From: Methylococcales bacterium
Lineage (GTDB): Bacteria; Pseudomonadota; Gammaproteobacteria; Methylococcales; Methylomonadaceae
Reading direction: 5' to 3'
Length of the DNA stretch: 52,851 nucleotides
NCBI GenBank assembly: GCA_030654015.1
Contig: JAURYI010000115.1
Span: forward strand, 1-52,851
Under the pieces are notes generated by a model. That model searched no databases, had not been told where the DNA came from, and saw only the letters and a program-made list of their open reading frames with translations. How positions within the stretch are numbered: the stretch's first letter is position 1; the number at the start of each line of letters is the position of its first letter. Shown piece by piece: positions 27,085 to 35,996 of the stretch. Position numbers and translations under genes: made by a program.

Positions 27085-27696
27085 TTATTGCTTATACAGT
27101 GCCAACACTTGGCGCACATAATCCTGAGTTTCACGATAAGGCGGAATAGTGTTGTTATGTCGAATAACGGCATTTTCTCCCGCGTTGTATGCGGCAATAG
27201 CGAGGTCTAATCTGGGGCCGAACATCGTGATTAAATGCTTGAGATAGCGTGTGCCGCCTTCTACATTCTGATCGGGATCATTACGGTCTGTCACCCCGAA
27301 CCGCAATGCGGTAGCTGGCATCAACTGCATTAACCCTGTCGCACCCGCTGATGAAATAGCGGTTGAATTGTAAGCTGATTCGGTCTGAATCACGGCATGA
27401 AGCAATTTTTCATCCACTTGATGACGTTGTGCGGCATCGGCAATCAGCTCACTGTAGCGGGCTTTATTCACCCCTGAAAAAGTGTGTCGTTTCAACATTG
27501 CCGCCATAAACGGGCTGCCGCTGTTATTTTTTGCTGACGGCACATGGATAGGGGTTTTAATGATGCGCTTGTATAGCTTGTTTCTGGGTTGGTCGGTATA
27601 AAAAACATGACCACTGCCATCAACAAATTTGAATACGTCTGCTGTTGCCTCAGTTGAGGCAAGTAACGCTAATGAAATAACCGTAAGTTTCCACAT
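27085..27696 (-). CDS. Lytic transglycosylase, SLT domain with DUF4124-like N-terminus
   Basis: This 203-residue secreted protein has a signal peptide (MWKLTVISLALLASTEATA). A short DUF4124-like segment follows (DVFKFVDGSGHVFYTDQP, ~20-37), often seen in envelope proteins. The C-terminal SLT domain (~85-200) carries the catalytic Glu in HAVIQTESAYN, then SSAGATGLMQLMPATA and IAAYNAGENAV. It cleaves peptidoglycan glycan strands to anhydromuropeptides in the periplasm. It lies nine bases after purT on the minus strand. Confidence 0.9.
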   Translation of the reverse strand: MWKLTVISLALLASTEATADVFKFVDGSGHVFYTDQPRNKLYKRIIKTPIHVPSAKNNSGSPFMAAMLKRHTFSGVNKARYSELIADAAQRHQVDEKLLHAVIQTESAYNSTAISSAGATGLMQLMPATALRFGVTDRNDPDQNVEGGTRYLKHLITMFGPRLDLAIAAYNAGENAVIRHNNTIPPYRETQDYVRQVLALYKQ

Positions 27697-27704
27697 TGTT
27701 ATAC

Positions 27705-28907
27705 CTACTCGCTGGCTTTAACCACTATACAGTTGGCGGCTTTAACCGCATTCGTTCTCGCCTGTTCAACATTCGTACTACTGGCTAAGGCAACGCCCAT
27801 GCGTCGATTAACAAAGGCTTCAGGCTTGCCAAATAAGCGTACTTCGCTGTCAGGAATGCTCAGTGCCTGTGCCAAACCTTCATACACCACGCCTGTCGCA
27901 TCAATACCGCCTAAAATAACCGCACTCGCGCCTGTTTTTGCTAATTGAGTATCCACGGGTAAGCCTAAAATAGCTCTAGCGTGTAATTCAAACTCGTTTT
28001 GCGTTTGGGTAATCATCGTTACCATGCCCGTATCGTGAGGTCTTGGACTGACTTCACTAAACCAAACCTGATTGCCTTGCACAAATAATTCTACGCCGAA
28101 TAAACCCAAGCCGCCGATTTCATTGACTACTGTTCTGGCAATATCCTGTGCTAAACCGAGGGCATCAGCTGTCATGGCTTGTGGTTGCCAGCTTTCGCGA
28201 TAATCCCCGTGTTCTTGAACGTGTCCGATGGGGGCGCAAAAATAAATGTCCGCCTCGCCATTAGCGTTCAAAGCGCGAACGGTTAATAACGTAATCTCAT
28301 AGTCAAAGTCGATTTTGGCTTCCACAATGACTTTGCCCGTATCAACTCGCCCGCTGGCTTTGGCGTAATCCCACGCGGCTTGCAGTTGGTCTGGGGTTTT
28401 AACCATTGATTGCCCTTTGCCTGAGGATGACATGGTGGGCTTAATAAAGCACGGATAGCCGATACCACTATCAACAGCGGCTTTTAGCTCATCGAAAGAC
28501 TGGGCAAACGCATAACGCGACGTAGGAAGTTTGAGTTGTTCGGCAACCAGCGTTCTGATACCTTCACGATTCATCGTCAGTTGAATCGCTCTGGCATTAG
28601 GGACAACGGTACACAAACCTTCCGCTTCAATTTCAGCCAATGCGGCGGTGGCAATCGCTTCAATTTCGGGAATAATAAAATCAGGTTGTTCTAAAGCAAT
28701 CAGTTTTTTCACGGCTTCGCTATCGGTCATATCAATAACATGACTGCGATGCGCAACGTGTTGAGCAGGCGCGTCAGCATAACGGTCAACAGCAATCACT
28801 TCAACGCCGTAGCGTTGTAATGCAATGGTCAATTCTTTACCTAATTCACCGCTGCCCAGTAATAATGCTTTGGTCGCGCTGTTAGTTAATGCTGTGCCTA
28901 TCATCAT
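27705..28907 (-). CDS. purT: Formate-dependent phosphoribosylglycinamide formyltransferase
   Basis: This 400-residue ATP-grasp enzyme formylates GAR in purine synthesis using free formate and ATP, a sensible choice in a formate-producing methylotroph. The N-terminal nucleotide fold opens with [22 protein letters not shown]. The ATP-grasp region has [18 protein letters not shown] (~154-171) and [34 protein letters not shown] (~258-291). Start ATGs at 28907 and 28904 overlap the end of the MutS-like gene. Length is normal for PurT. Confidence 0.96.
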   Translation of the reverse strand: MMIGTALTNSATKALLLGSGELGKELTIALQRYGVEVIAVDRYADAPAQHVAHRSHVIDMTDSEAVKKLIALEQPDFIIPEIEAIATAALAEIEAEGLCTVVPNARAIQLTMNREGIRTLVAEQLKLPTSRYAFAQSFDELKAAVDSGIGYPCFIKPTMSSSGKGQSMVKTPDQLQAAWDYAKASGRVDTGKVIVEAKIDFDYEITLLTVRALNANGEADIYFCAPIGHVQEHGDYRESWQPQAMTADALGLAQDIARTVVNEIGGLGLFGVELFVQGNQVWFSEVSPRPHDTGMVTMITQTQNEFELHARAILGLPVDTQLAKTGASAVILGGIDATGVVYEGLAQALSIPDSEVRLFGKPEAFVNRRMGVALASSTNVEQARTNAVKAANCIVVKASE

Positions 28908-30466
28908 GCTGATCCCGCTAAATAGTTATCTATGTCTTCTTTGGAAAACCCGATTTTTTTCGCTACACGGTCAGCATGACTGACGCGCGAAATGCCCTCG
29001 ATTAATTTATAGGTCGGTGCATCATTGGCAAACTCGACTTGTTTGGGCAAGCCTATTCTGTCACGCACAAATTTATCGACTAATTGATGGTTATGGGTAA
29101 TTAAAATGGTGCTGTTGCCTTTGCGATAAAAGCCATTGAGTACATTGGAGGAGGCTTCCATTTTTTCTTCAAACGTAGTGCCTTCCGACAGTTCATCCAA
29201 TACGACTAAACTTTTCGCGGTGCAGGCTAAGAAAATGTCTTTAGTGCGTTTTAATTCGGTGCCGAAACGTCCTTCACCATCGTTTAAATGGCTGACTTCG
29301 GAGACTTGGTAAAAAATTCTATCAGCAACGGTCAGCGTTGCCGCTTGCGCGGGAACAAAACAGCCGATTTGTGCCAATAATTGAATTTGGGTGATGGTTT
29401 TACAAAACGCCGTTTTACCGCCGCTGTTCGGGCCGGTGACTAACACCAGTTTGTCATCTTCCAGCACAAAATCATTACCGACGTAACTGGGATTTTCTTT
29501 GCCCAACACGGGATTTTTAGCATCGTGCAAGTTGATTTTGTGGTGTTCGCCATCTATCAGCGTCGGCAATACCACGCTATGCCCAAAGGCAACAGAGAAT
29601 TTAACAAAGGACAATAACTCATCCAACTGCCCCAATGCGTCTAAAGTTTCCGCGACTTCAGGTGATTGTTTAAATTCATTGCGTAGCGGAATAATACAGC
29701 TGTCACGGTCAAAACCGCCGACTATCGGAATATAGACCAGCAATAAGGGCGTGACTAACAGAATTTCATCAGGAATCGGAACAAACTCGGTTATTATCCA
29801 AAATAATGCCACCAACAACGCGATTAATAACGGTTTTACTAAACGAGGTTTAAAAATAACGGCGGGTAAAAATGAGCCTTTCCGTTCTTTTTTACTTTGC
29901 AAACCATTTTCAGTGATATACACGGATTCACTCATTAATGAATACGCGCGGCTATCGCTAAAGGCTTTTATTTTGTTAATGAGTTCCGCTAAATAAGGGC
30001 TTTCGGATGTTGGTACGGTTTGAATATGTTCCACCAATTCCAGCATAAACCGAATGCCGCGTTTGTATTGGTGATAACCGTAACCTTCAATTTCATGCTC
30101 ACCTCTGGCGGTGCCGAATGAACCGAGAAACTTGCCGAACAGCAATAAATAAAAGTTTTTTTCGTGACTGGCGGCAGTTTGGATAATTGAATCCAAGGCC
30201 TCTATTAACGCAGGATTAGCGCGTAATTCTTCAACTGCCCGCTGTTTAGCCTTAATGTCGTCAATATTATTTAACGGCTGAGTCAATGAACGAAACAACA
30301 CCGCTTGCCCAATGGTAGTGCTGGCATGATTGACGGCATCAAACACATTATCCACCTCAATAGTGTCAAACGCGCTTTGGTCAATCACGCCCTGCCCTGT
30401 GGCTAAGGGATGTGTGGATTTAATATCGGGGCAATCTTGCCAACTGGTTAAGAGTGGTTCGGTCAT
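28904..30466 (-). CDS. Membrane-embedded MutS-related ATPase
   Basis: This 520-residue protein has the C-terminal ATPase domain of MutS proteins. Walker A is [15 protein letters not shown] (~336-350), the following signature is [10 protein letters not shown], and Walker B is [17 protein letters not shown]. The N-terminal half has MutS core/lever-like helices ([28 protein letters not shown]), but no mismatch-recognition domain. Two hydrophobic helices near ~210-255 ([16 protein letters not shown] and [18 protein letters not shown]) interrupt the core. It is therefore a membrane-anchored MutS-like ATPase and not a classical mismatch-repair protein. The ATG at 30466 is chosen over a GTG at 30475. 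Its end overlaps purT. Confidence 0.8.
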   Translation of the reverse strand: MTEPLLTSWQDCPDIKSTHPLATGQGVIDQSAFDTIEVDNVFDAVNHASTTIGQAVLFRSLTQPLNNIDDIKAKQRAVEELRANPALIEALDSIIQTAASHEKNFYLLLFGKFLGSFGTARGEHEIEGYGYHQYKRGIRFMLELVEHIQTVPTSESPYLAELINKIKAFSDSRAYSLMSESVYITENGLQSKKERKGSFLPAVIFKPRLVKPLLIALLVALFWIITEFVPIPDEILLVTPLLLVYIPIVGGFDRDSCIIPLRNEFKQSPEVAETLDALGQLDELLSFVKFSVAFGHSVVLPTLIDGEHHKINLHDAKNPVLGKENPSYVGNDFVLEDDKLVLVTGPNSGGKTAFCKTITQIQLLAQIGCFVPAQAATLTVADRIFYQVSEVSHLNDGEGRFGTELKRTKDIFLACTAKSLVVLDELSEGTTFEEKMEASSNVLNGFYRKGNSTILITHNHQLVDKFVRDRIGLPKQVEFANDAPTYKLIEGISRVSHADRVAKKIGFSKEDIDNYLAGSA

Positions 30467-30503
30467 GGCTCGCACTATGAATTGTCAAAAATCGTACCCT
30501 TAA

Positions 30504-31466
30504 CTATAGTTCAAGCACGCTGATAATGCTATCAACCTGTGCATCGCTGTCATTAAGGCAGGCAATATAACGATACTGTTCGCCACCCGCTTCCATAAAT
30601 ATTTCTTTATTGGTAATGGCAATTTCTTCCAAGGTTTCCAGACAATCCACCGCAAAACCTGGGCAAATTAAATCCACGTTTTTAATACCTTGCGTCGGTA
30701 ATTCTTCCAAGGTCTGTACACAATAGGGTTTTAACCATTCAGCTTTACCAAAACGCGATTGAAATACCAGTTTCCATTCGCTGTCTTTTAAGCCCAATTT
30801 TTCCGCCAATAATTTGGCAGTTTGTTGGCACTGATAAAAATAGGGATCGCCCCATTTAGTCAGTTGCTCAGGCAGACCGTGAAATGACATCACCAATAAT
30901 TCATTTTTCGGCTGTTCCTGCCACGCCTGTTTAATAGAATCGGCAACGGCGGCGATATGGGCTTCGTGCTGATGATAATCACTGATAAAACGAAAACTGG
31001 GCAAGTGCCACCATGAATTCAATTCTTTTATCAAATCATCATAAATAGACGCAGTAGTCGTCGAAGAGTATTGCGGATACAGTGGCAAAACAACCACATC
31101 GTTAATACCCTGTTCTTTAAATTTGCGTAATTGCGTAGCGATGGATGGCTCACCGTAACGCATCGCATAATCAACAGTAATGTTTTGCGTGCTTAAGCGT
31201 TCTGCCACTTTTTCACTGAGCTGCCGAGTGAAATACGTTAAGGGCGAGCCTTTTTCAGCGTGCCAGACGGCTTGATAAGCGTGTGCTGATTTTTTCGGGC
31301 GAAACGGCAGCACAAAACAATTGAGAATAATCCACCAGACAGGACGCGGGATATTGACCACGCGCTTATCCCACAGAAAATCTGCCAGAAAACGGCGCAC
31401 TGCTTTAGTCGTCGGTGCCGTCGGTGAACCTAAATTTGCCAGTAATACGCCTGTTTTTTTTGACAT
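30504..31466 (-). CDS. hemH: Ferrochelatase
   Basis: This 320-residue enzyme inserts ferrous iron into protoporphyrin IX, the last step of haem synthesis. Family motifs are GVLLANLGSPTAP (~6-18), RYGEPSI (~104), LPLYPQYSSTTTAS (~126-139), the metal-binding His in VMSFHGLPEQ (~193) and PGFAVDCLETLEEI with catalytic Glu (~270). It lies two bases downstream of folE and in the same operon. Confidence 0.95.
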   Translation of the reverse strand: MSKKTGVLLANLGSPTAPTTKAVRRFLADFLWDKRVVNIPRPVWWIILNCFVLPFRPKKSAHAYQAVWHAEKGSPLTYFTRQLSEKVAERLSTQNITVDYAMRYGEPSIATQLRKFKEQGINDVVVLPLYPQYSSTTTASIYDDLIKELNSWWHLPSFRFISDYHQHEAHIAAVADSIKQAWQEQPKNELLVMSFHGLPEQLTKWGDPYFYQCQQTAKLLAEKLGLKDSEWKLVFQSRFGKAEWLKPYCVQTLEELPTQGIKNVDLICPGFAVDCLETLEEIAITNKEIFMEAGGEQYRYIACLNDSDAQVDSIISVLEL

Positions 31467-31468
31467 GA

Positions 31469-32011
31469 TTATCTATTAATGAGTGTTAAAAATTCGGTAC
31501 GGGTGCTGAAATCTTTACGAAAAATACCTTTCATCGCCGAAGTGGTCATCACGGAATTCTGTTTTTCCACGCCGCGCATCATCATACATAAATGCTTGGC
31601 TTCAATAACGACCGCAACGCCTTTCGCGCCTGTTGCCATTTCAATCGCATCGGCAATTTGGCGGGTTAATTGTTCTTGAATTTGTAGGCGACGAGCGTAC
31701 ATATCGACCACACGGGCAATTTTAGACAACCCCAATACTTTACCGTTCGGTAAATAACCGACATGACATTTACCAATAAAAGGTAATAAATGATGCTCGC
31801 ACAACGAATACAGCTCGATGTCTTTGACGATAACCATATCTTCGGTATCGGCGGTAAAAATCGCACCGTTCAATACCTCTTCCAGTGTTTTTTCGTAACC
31901 ATTATTAAGGAATTTAAAGGCTTTAGCCGCACGTTTTGGCGTATCGACCAACCCTTCGCGGGTTAAGTCTTCGCCGATGGCTTCAATAATTTTAGAAAAA
32001 TGGGCTTCCAT
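31469..32011 (-). CDS. folE: GTP cyclohydrolase I
   Basis: This 180-residue enzyme converts GTP to dihydroneopterin triphosphate, the entry step of folate and pterin (including methanopterin) synthesis. Zinc ligands are in the motifs [10 protein letters not shown] (~69-78) and [11 protein letters not shown] (~138-148). [15 protein letters not shown]-like [16 protein letters not shown] opens the core. A good ribosome site (GAGAGACC) precedes the ATG at 32011. hemH follows two bases later. Confidence 0.95.
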   Translation of the reverse strand: MEAHFSKIIEAIGEDLTREGLVDTPKRAAKAFKFLNNGYEKTLEEVLNGAIFTADTEDMVIVKDIELYSLCEHHLLPFIGKCHVGYLPNGKVLGLSKIARVVDMYARRLQIQEQLTRQIADAIEMATGAKGVAVVIEAKHLCMMMRGVEKQNSVMTTSAMKGIFRKDFSTRTEFLTLINR

Positions 32012-32167
32012 GATGATGGTCTCTCGTTAAAAAATTGGTGCAGTATAGCATCATTGCACCGTGAAATTTAAAGCATCCTGTAATCGCTCAACACGTTGCT
32101 ATCCTTAATTAGGAGGAAAACAAACTGTATCGCATACCCTAGTTGTACATTACACATGACTTTCTAA

Positions 32168-32637
32168 GAACCTGTTCAAAATCTACGGTAACGAAGTGAT
32201 AATAGCGGGATGGGACAAAGTTATCCCAGTGACCTTAGTCGAGACCAGTTTGAACCGATTCGTGAACAATTGGAAAGGGCGAGAAAGAAGACGCGGCCGC
32301 GTCAAGTTGATTTGTACGATGTGTTTTGTGCGGTGCTGTACCTGCTGAAAAGTGGTTGTCAATGGCGGATGCTACGGAGTGATTTTCCGAAATGGCGGAC
32401 AGTGCATCATTATTTTTCGCTGTGGAGTGAGAAACCAGAAGACAAAGACAGTCTGCTAGAACAGGCATTAAAAAAATCAGGTTGGCGTAGCGCGTACTAA
32501 ACAGGGACGCAACGTCAAAACAAGCTTTTGCATCGTTGATGCCCAAAGTGTGAAAAATACCGATTGCGCAAAACCAGTCTGCAATTCATCAATCTGGCTT
32601 TTTTGGCTTTGTTACTACGAAGATTTTGAACAGGTTC
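32168..32637 (+). mobile_element. Degenerate mini-IS of the IS5 family with terminal inverted repeats and TAA target duplication
   Basis: The 470-bp element is bounded by near-perfect inverted ends. The left reads GAACCTGTTCAAAATCTACG and the right, reverse-complemented, reads GAACCTGTTCAAAATCTTCG. A 3-bp direct repeat TAA flanks it (32165-32167 and 32638-32640), matching the TNA target preference of IS5-type elements. It holds a broken transposase of the IS5/DUF4096 kind. It interrupts the 3' end of the caspase-STAND gene. About half of a full element is missing, so it is non-autonomous. Confidence 0.85.
32210..32580 (+). pseudogene. IS5-family transposase, frameshifted and truncated
   Basis: The first frame (32210-32500) encodes MGQSYPSDLSRDQFEPI, then YDVFCAVLYLLKSGCQWRML and PKWRTVHHYFSLW, the usual N-terminal transposase domain of IS5-type elements. 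After a TAA at 32498-32500, a shifted frame at about 32502-32580 encodes GRNVKTSFCIVDAQSVKNTD, the normal continuation including the first catalytic Asp region (IVDAQSVKNTD). The rest of the catalytic domain is absent. Confidence 0.8.
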
Positions 32638-33068
32638 TAAGGCTTCGGGTATACGGTAAGTAAAACCCTCAATCACTTGCAATGCTAAGTATTTTTGTTG
32701 TTCTGCCAAGTAATTTTGCCAAAGTGCAATTCCTGCCGTGCTTGAAATAGCTAAAAATACGCCAATAGCTAAGCTCAACTGCAATAACCGAGTGCGTTTT
32801 TTCGCTTTAGCACTAGCGCGAATAAACGCTATTTCTGTTTGATTCAATTCCGCACGAAACTGTTTTAATTTCTCCTCAGCATTCAATAATTTCGCCCCGC
32901 GCAATAGCAGTTCTTTATCGTGGTTATTTTCCCGATAGTCTTGCTCAGCCAATGCTAAACTATCGCGCTACGCTTTAAATTCCCGATTATCAGTCACCCA
33001 TTGCCGCAAACTTTTCCAATGCTGGATTAAGGCTTCGTGGGCAATGTCTAAAATGGTTTCATTCAGGG

Positions 33069-33102
33069 ATGACTGCCAGTCCTTTAAAGGACTGGCAGTC
33101 AT
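33069..33102. repeat. 34-bp perfect palindrome inside the caspase-STAND pseudogene, copy 1
   Basis: The two 17-nt arms, ATGACTGCCAGTCCTTT and its exact reverse complement, are joined without a loop. The same palindrome, with one mismatch, lies intergenically at 44929-44962; a half-size relative is at 52219-52233. Here it is in frame with the pseudogene and encodes MTASPLKDWQS within the ATPase-winged-helix linker. Confidence 0.9.
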
Positions 33103-34999
33103 TGAATGCGCATCACGACTGGCTAAGGCACTGGTAACAATCAGGCGTTCGTTTGCCAAGATTAGCAACACTTGATTCAATAACACCTCATTACGCCGCG
33201 CACTGAGTAATTCTGATTTAAACGCACGGCGGCGAGTATCTTGTGTGCCTTCGCCCAATTTAACCAAACTTAAAAAAATCGCTTGGGCAACGCTTTGTTG
33301 TTCTGGCTTTAAAGCGTTATAAACCGCATCGGCACGTTGTTCTAACGCGCCATATAAACCACCGACTTCAACATAATTTGTTAAATCCAGCCCTTGTTGC
33401 CATAAGGTGGTCAACACATCTTGCAATAACGGCAAATACCCCACCGCTTCTTGGCTATCTTCAATAATTTGTTGGACTAAGGCATCGTCGATCACCACGC
33501 CCAGTTTTTGTGCTGGTTCGACAATGGCGGAGCGCAATTCTTCATTGTTTAACGGTGTCACCGCGACTAAATGCTGTTGGATGAGTTTGGCTAAACCGTG
33601 ATAATCGCGCTCAGTACAGTGGGCAAAAAAATCAGCGCGTAGGGTAATAATCAAGGCGAATTTATCGCGCAACAACGGCAACGTTAACGCGGTAAGCAAC
33701 AAGGCTAAAAACTGTTCACGCTCTGTGTCGCTACGGCATAAGGTGAATAATTCTTCAAATTGATCTACGCAAACAATCACTTTAGTCTGTGCCGCCATAA
33801 TCAGGGCTTGAAAACCGTCAACCGTTTGTAATAATGCAATACCTTGTTGTAGTTGTTGGGCTTGTTCAATATGGCTTTTAGTCGTATCGACAAACGCCCG
33901 CGCTAAACTGACTAAGGGTTGTTCAGTCGGGGTAAAAATAAAGTGCTGCCAAGTGCTACTACCGTTAATGTACTGTCCTGTTTGCAAACGTTATAACAAA
34001 CCCGCACGGACGACTGAGGATTTACCACTGCCTGACGCGCCCAACACCGCGATAAAATTATCTTTGCTGATTTTGGCGACTAATTCATTAATCAGATTTT
34101 CGCGCCCATAAAAGTTTTGCGCATCAGCATCATTGCAATCGAAATAAAACAAACCTTTGTACTGACACGGCGCGTTATGGAGATTAACGACTGTGGTTTC
34201 AGTGCTTTGTTTGCGATTAAAAGTCAACGCGATAGCATCGCCTAAATTCAGGGCGACGGGGGCTTGGGTGGTGGTTTTCAGTTGTTGATTGATAAAAGCG
34301 GTCAGTTCTAAATTGTTCACGCTGTCTTTATGGCGGCAATCTAAACCTTGTAATAACACGTTGGTTAAAACGCCGTTATGACCTGCGATTTCTTCATAAG
34401 CCACTTCATAAGCGCGTGAAGCGGCAATAAAACAACGACTACGCGCTAAACCCGCATCGTTAGGACCGGCTTCTTTTAAATTGATTAACGCGCCGCTATA
34501 GCAACAATCCAACCAAACGATTTGGGTTTTAATCGGACTTTCTTGTAATAACCGCCGTAGCCAATTTAATGACAAGCCCCAGACATTGGTTAAATTGGTA
34601 TCACTGGTGGCAAGATAACCATCGTCTAAACCGTCACTATCACGCACACCGTGACCTGAAAAATAAAATAACGCAACATCGGGAATTTGTACGCTGTCTG
34701 GCTTGAACAACTGCATTAAGGCTTTTTTTAATTGCGCTGTCGTGACTTGAGAATTCCCCCCTATCATCACTTGCCCGTCTTTAACAATTTCAGGCAAGCG
34801 GGTAATGCGAAATTCGCCTTGTGTGTTTAACAACTGCGCTATCGCTTCGGCATCGGTCGCAGGTAAACGTAGCGAGTTTAACTGGGGATATTGATTAATT
34901 CCAACAATCAAGGCTTGGCGGCTAGTCATGGCGTTTGCTCCAGTATAGATTCTTTGTTAGTCTTTTTCACACCATAACCCCAATACTTGCGAGAAATTT

Positions 35000-35251
35000 A
35001 TGTCACAGTTACAAGCCATACAATTAGACGGCGGTATCACTATTTATATTGAAGCCAACGAACAAATTAACGCGCCTGTTAATCACGTTGTTGAAACAGA
35101 AACTACACGCAGTAGTCGTGACCTTCAACAAACCACTCAGCGAGCCATACAAAATTTTGCCAACTTACAAGACGCAATTAAAACGTTTGCAGTTTATATA
35201 TTGAACTCTTTTAAACAAATTGCTGATCGCGTGTTGCGCCGCCTGTTCTGA
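35000..35251 (+). pseudogene. Trypco1-like (CU044_2847-family) small protein, C-terminally truncated
   Basis: This 83-residue frame starts with LDGGITIYIEANEQ and continues with a helix RDLQQTTQRAIQNFANLQDAIKTFAVYILNSFKQIADR. This is the layout of the small Trypsin-co-occurring domain 1 family, partners of caspase- or trypsin-type effectors in bacterial conflict systems. The usual C-terminal beta part (…EFGIKL…A…V) is missing; the last ~7 residues (VLRRLF) are antisense to the neighbouring AlbA_2 gene. It is divergent from the caspase-STAND gene with a 70-bp shared promoter region. The family call is from memory and moderately sure. Confidence 0.55.
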
Positions 35252-35996
35252 CGAAAAATTTGGGCGTGTTATTTTGCTCTAAAAATACGGGTCGGGTGGC
35301 GGGTGAGACAATCAGCCGACAGACTTCTTTATCGTCAATAACGTGAAATAATATATGCACAAACTGGCACAAATCAGCCCCTAAATTCGCTGAAATAGCG
35401 GTCATCAAGGCTTGTTCAAAACCGTCCTGATTGGGTTTTTTTAAGGTTGCGTAGTCTTTTTCCAAACCGATAATCTCGCCATTATCGGCAACACCGATTA
35501 ATAGCGTACCACCGATATGACTGTTCAAAAATCCTGCCAGCGTTTTTAAAATAACCCCTTCAAGGCTGCGATTGGTGCGTGATTCCACCATATCCCAGCG
35601 TAATGATGATTTAAACTCCAGATACGCGCCTTCGCCTTGTCGGATAATCGACGGAAAATCCTTGTTCAGTTCGGTTTTTAAGTGTTCTATGCCAATGATG
35701 CGGTGATGAATAAATTTGTATAGCACCAGCGATAATAGCCCAATCATCGCGCCGATTTCCGCATAAAAAATAATCAGGTTGCTTTGGGAAATATTGCCTG
35801 TCAATAACGCTTCAACTTGGGTAAATACATAGCCGATGGAGGATAACGGATCGGCCTCCTGTTCATGTTTATTGATATAGTCGTAACTGGGTGCGAGGAC
35901 GAAAACGCCGATCATCGCGCCTGTTATCATCACAGTAAGATACAGTTTCAGTTGTCGATGCAAGATGGACATGAGCAGTAAAAAAAATCGTTTCAT
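35211..35996 (-). CDS. Membrane protein with AlbA_2 (Schlafen-type) domain, truncated C-terminus
   Basis: This 261-residue protein has two membrane segments (LTVMITGAMIGVFVLA, ~20-35; and IIFYAEIGAMIGLLSLVLYKF, ~74-94). A cytoplasmic AlbA_2 domain follows (~115-255), with GEGAYLEFKSSLRWD, LAGFLNSHIGGTLLIGVADNGEIIGLEKDY and FFVRTGGATR. AlbA_2 domains occur in Schlafen-like putative nucleic-acid-binding or nuclease regulators. Family members usually continue ~15-20 residues after the RTGxATR motif; here the protein ends DQQFV, beside the point where the Trypco1-like gene is also cut. Its start overlaps the stop of the GGDEF-EAL gene (ATGA). Confidence 0.75.
   Translation of the reverse strand: MKRFFLLLMSILHRQLKLYLTVMITGAMIGVFVLAPSYDYINKHEQEADPLSSIGYVFTQVEALLTGNISQSNLIIFYAEIGAMIGLLSLVLYKFIHHRIIGIEHLKTELNKDFPSIIRQGEGAYLEFKSSLRWDMVESRTNRSLEGVILKTLAGFLNSHIGGTLLIGVADNGEIIGLEKDYATLKKPNQDGFEQALMTAISANLGADLCQFVHILFHVIDDKEVCRLIVSPATRPVFLEQNNTPKFFVRTGGATRDQQFV

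Larger units (their letters stand above)
32150..34929 (-). pseudogene. Caspase-like protease fused to STAND ATPase, broken by two stop codons and an IS
   Basis: Three consecutive segments share one reading frame and together make a ~765-residue protein. Segment 1 (34929-33991) has a caspase/C14 domain with the catalytic His in FYFSGHG and Cys in WLDCCYSG, then a P-loop [16 protein letters not shown]. It ends at a TAA (33993-33991) where a Tyr or similar codon is expected before RLQTGQ. Segment 2 (to 32968) holds Walker B VCVDQFEELF and winged-helix-like DIAHEALIQHW. It ends at a TAG (32970-32968), where Trp is expected in FKA-W-RDS. Segment 3 has a membrane helix (LLQLSLAIGVFLAISSTAGIALW). 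The mini-IS interrupts it five codons before an ancestral TAA at 32150-32152. Intact relatives act in suicide-type immunity. Confidence 0.85.
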
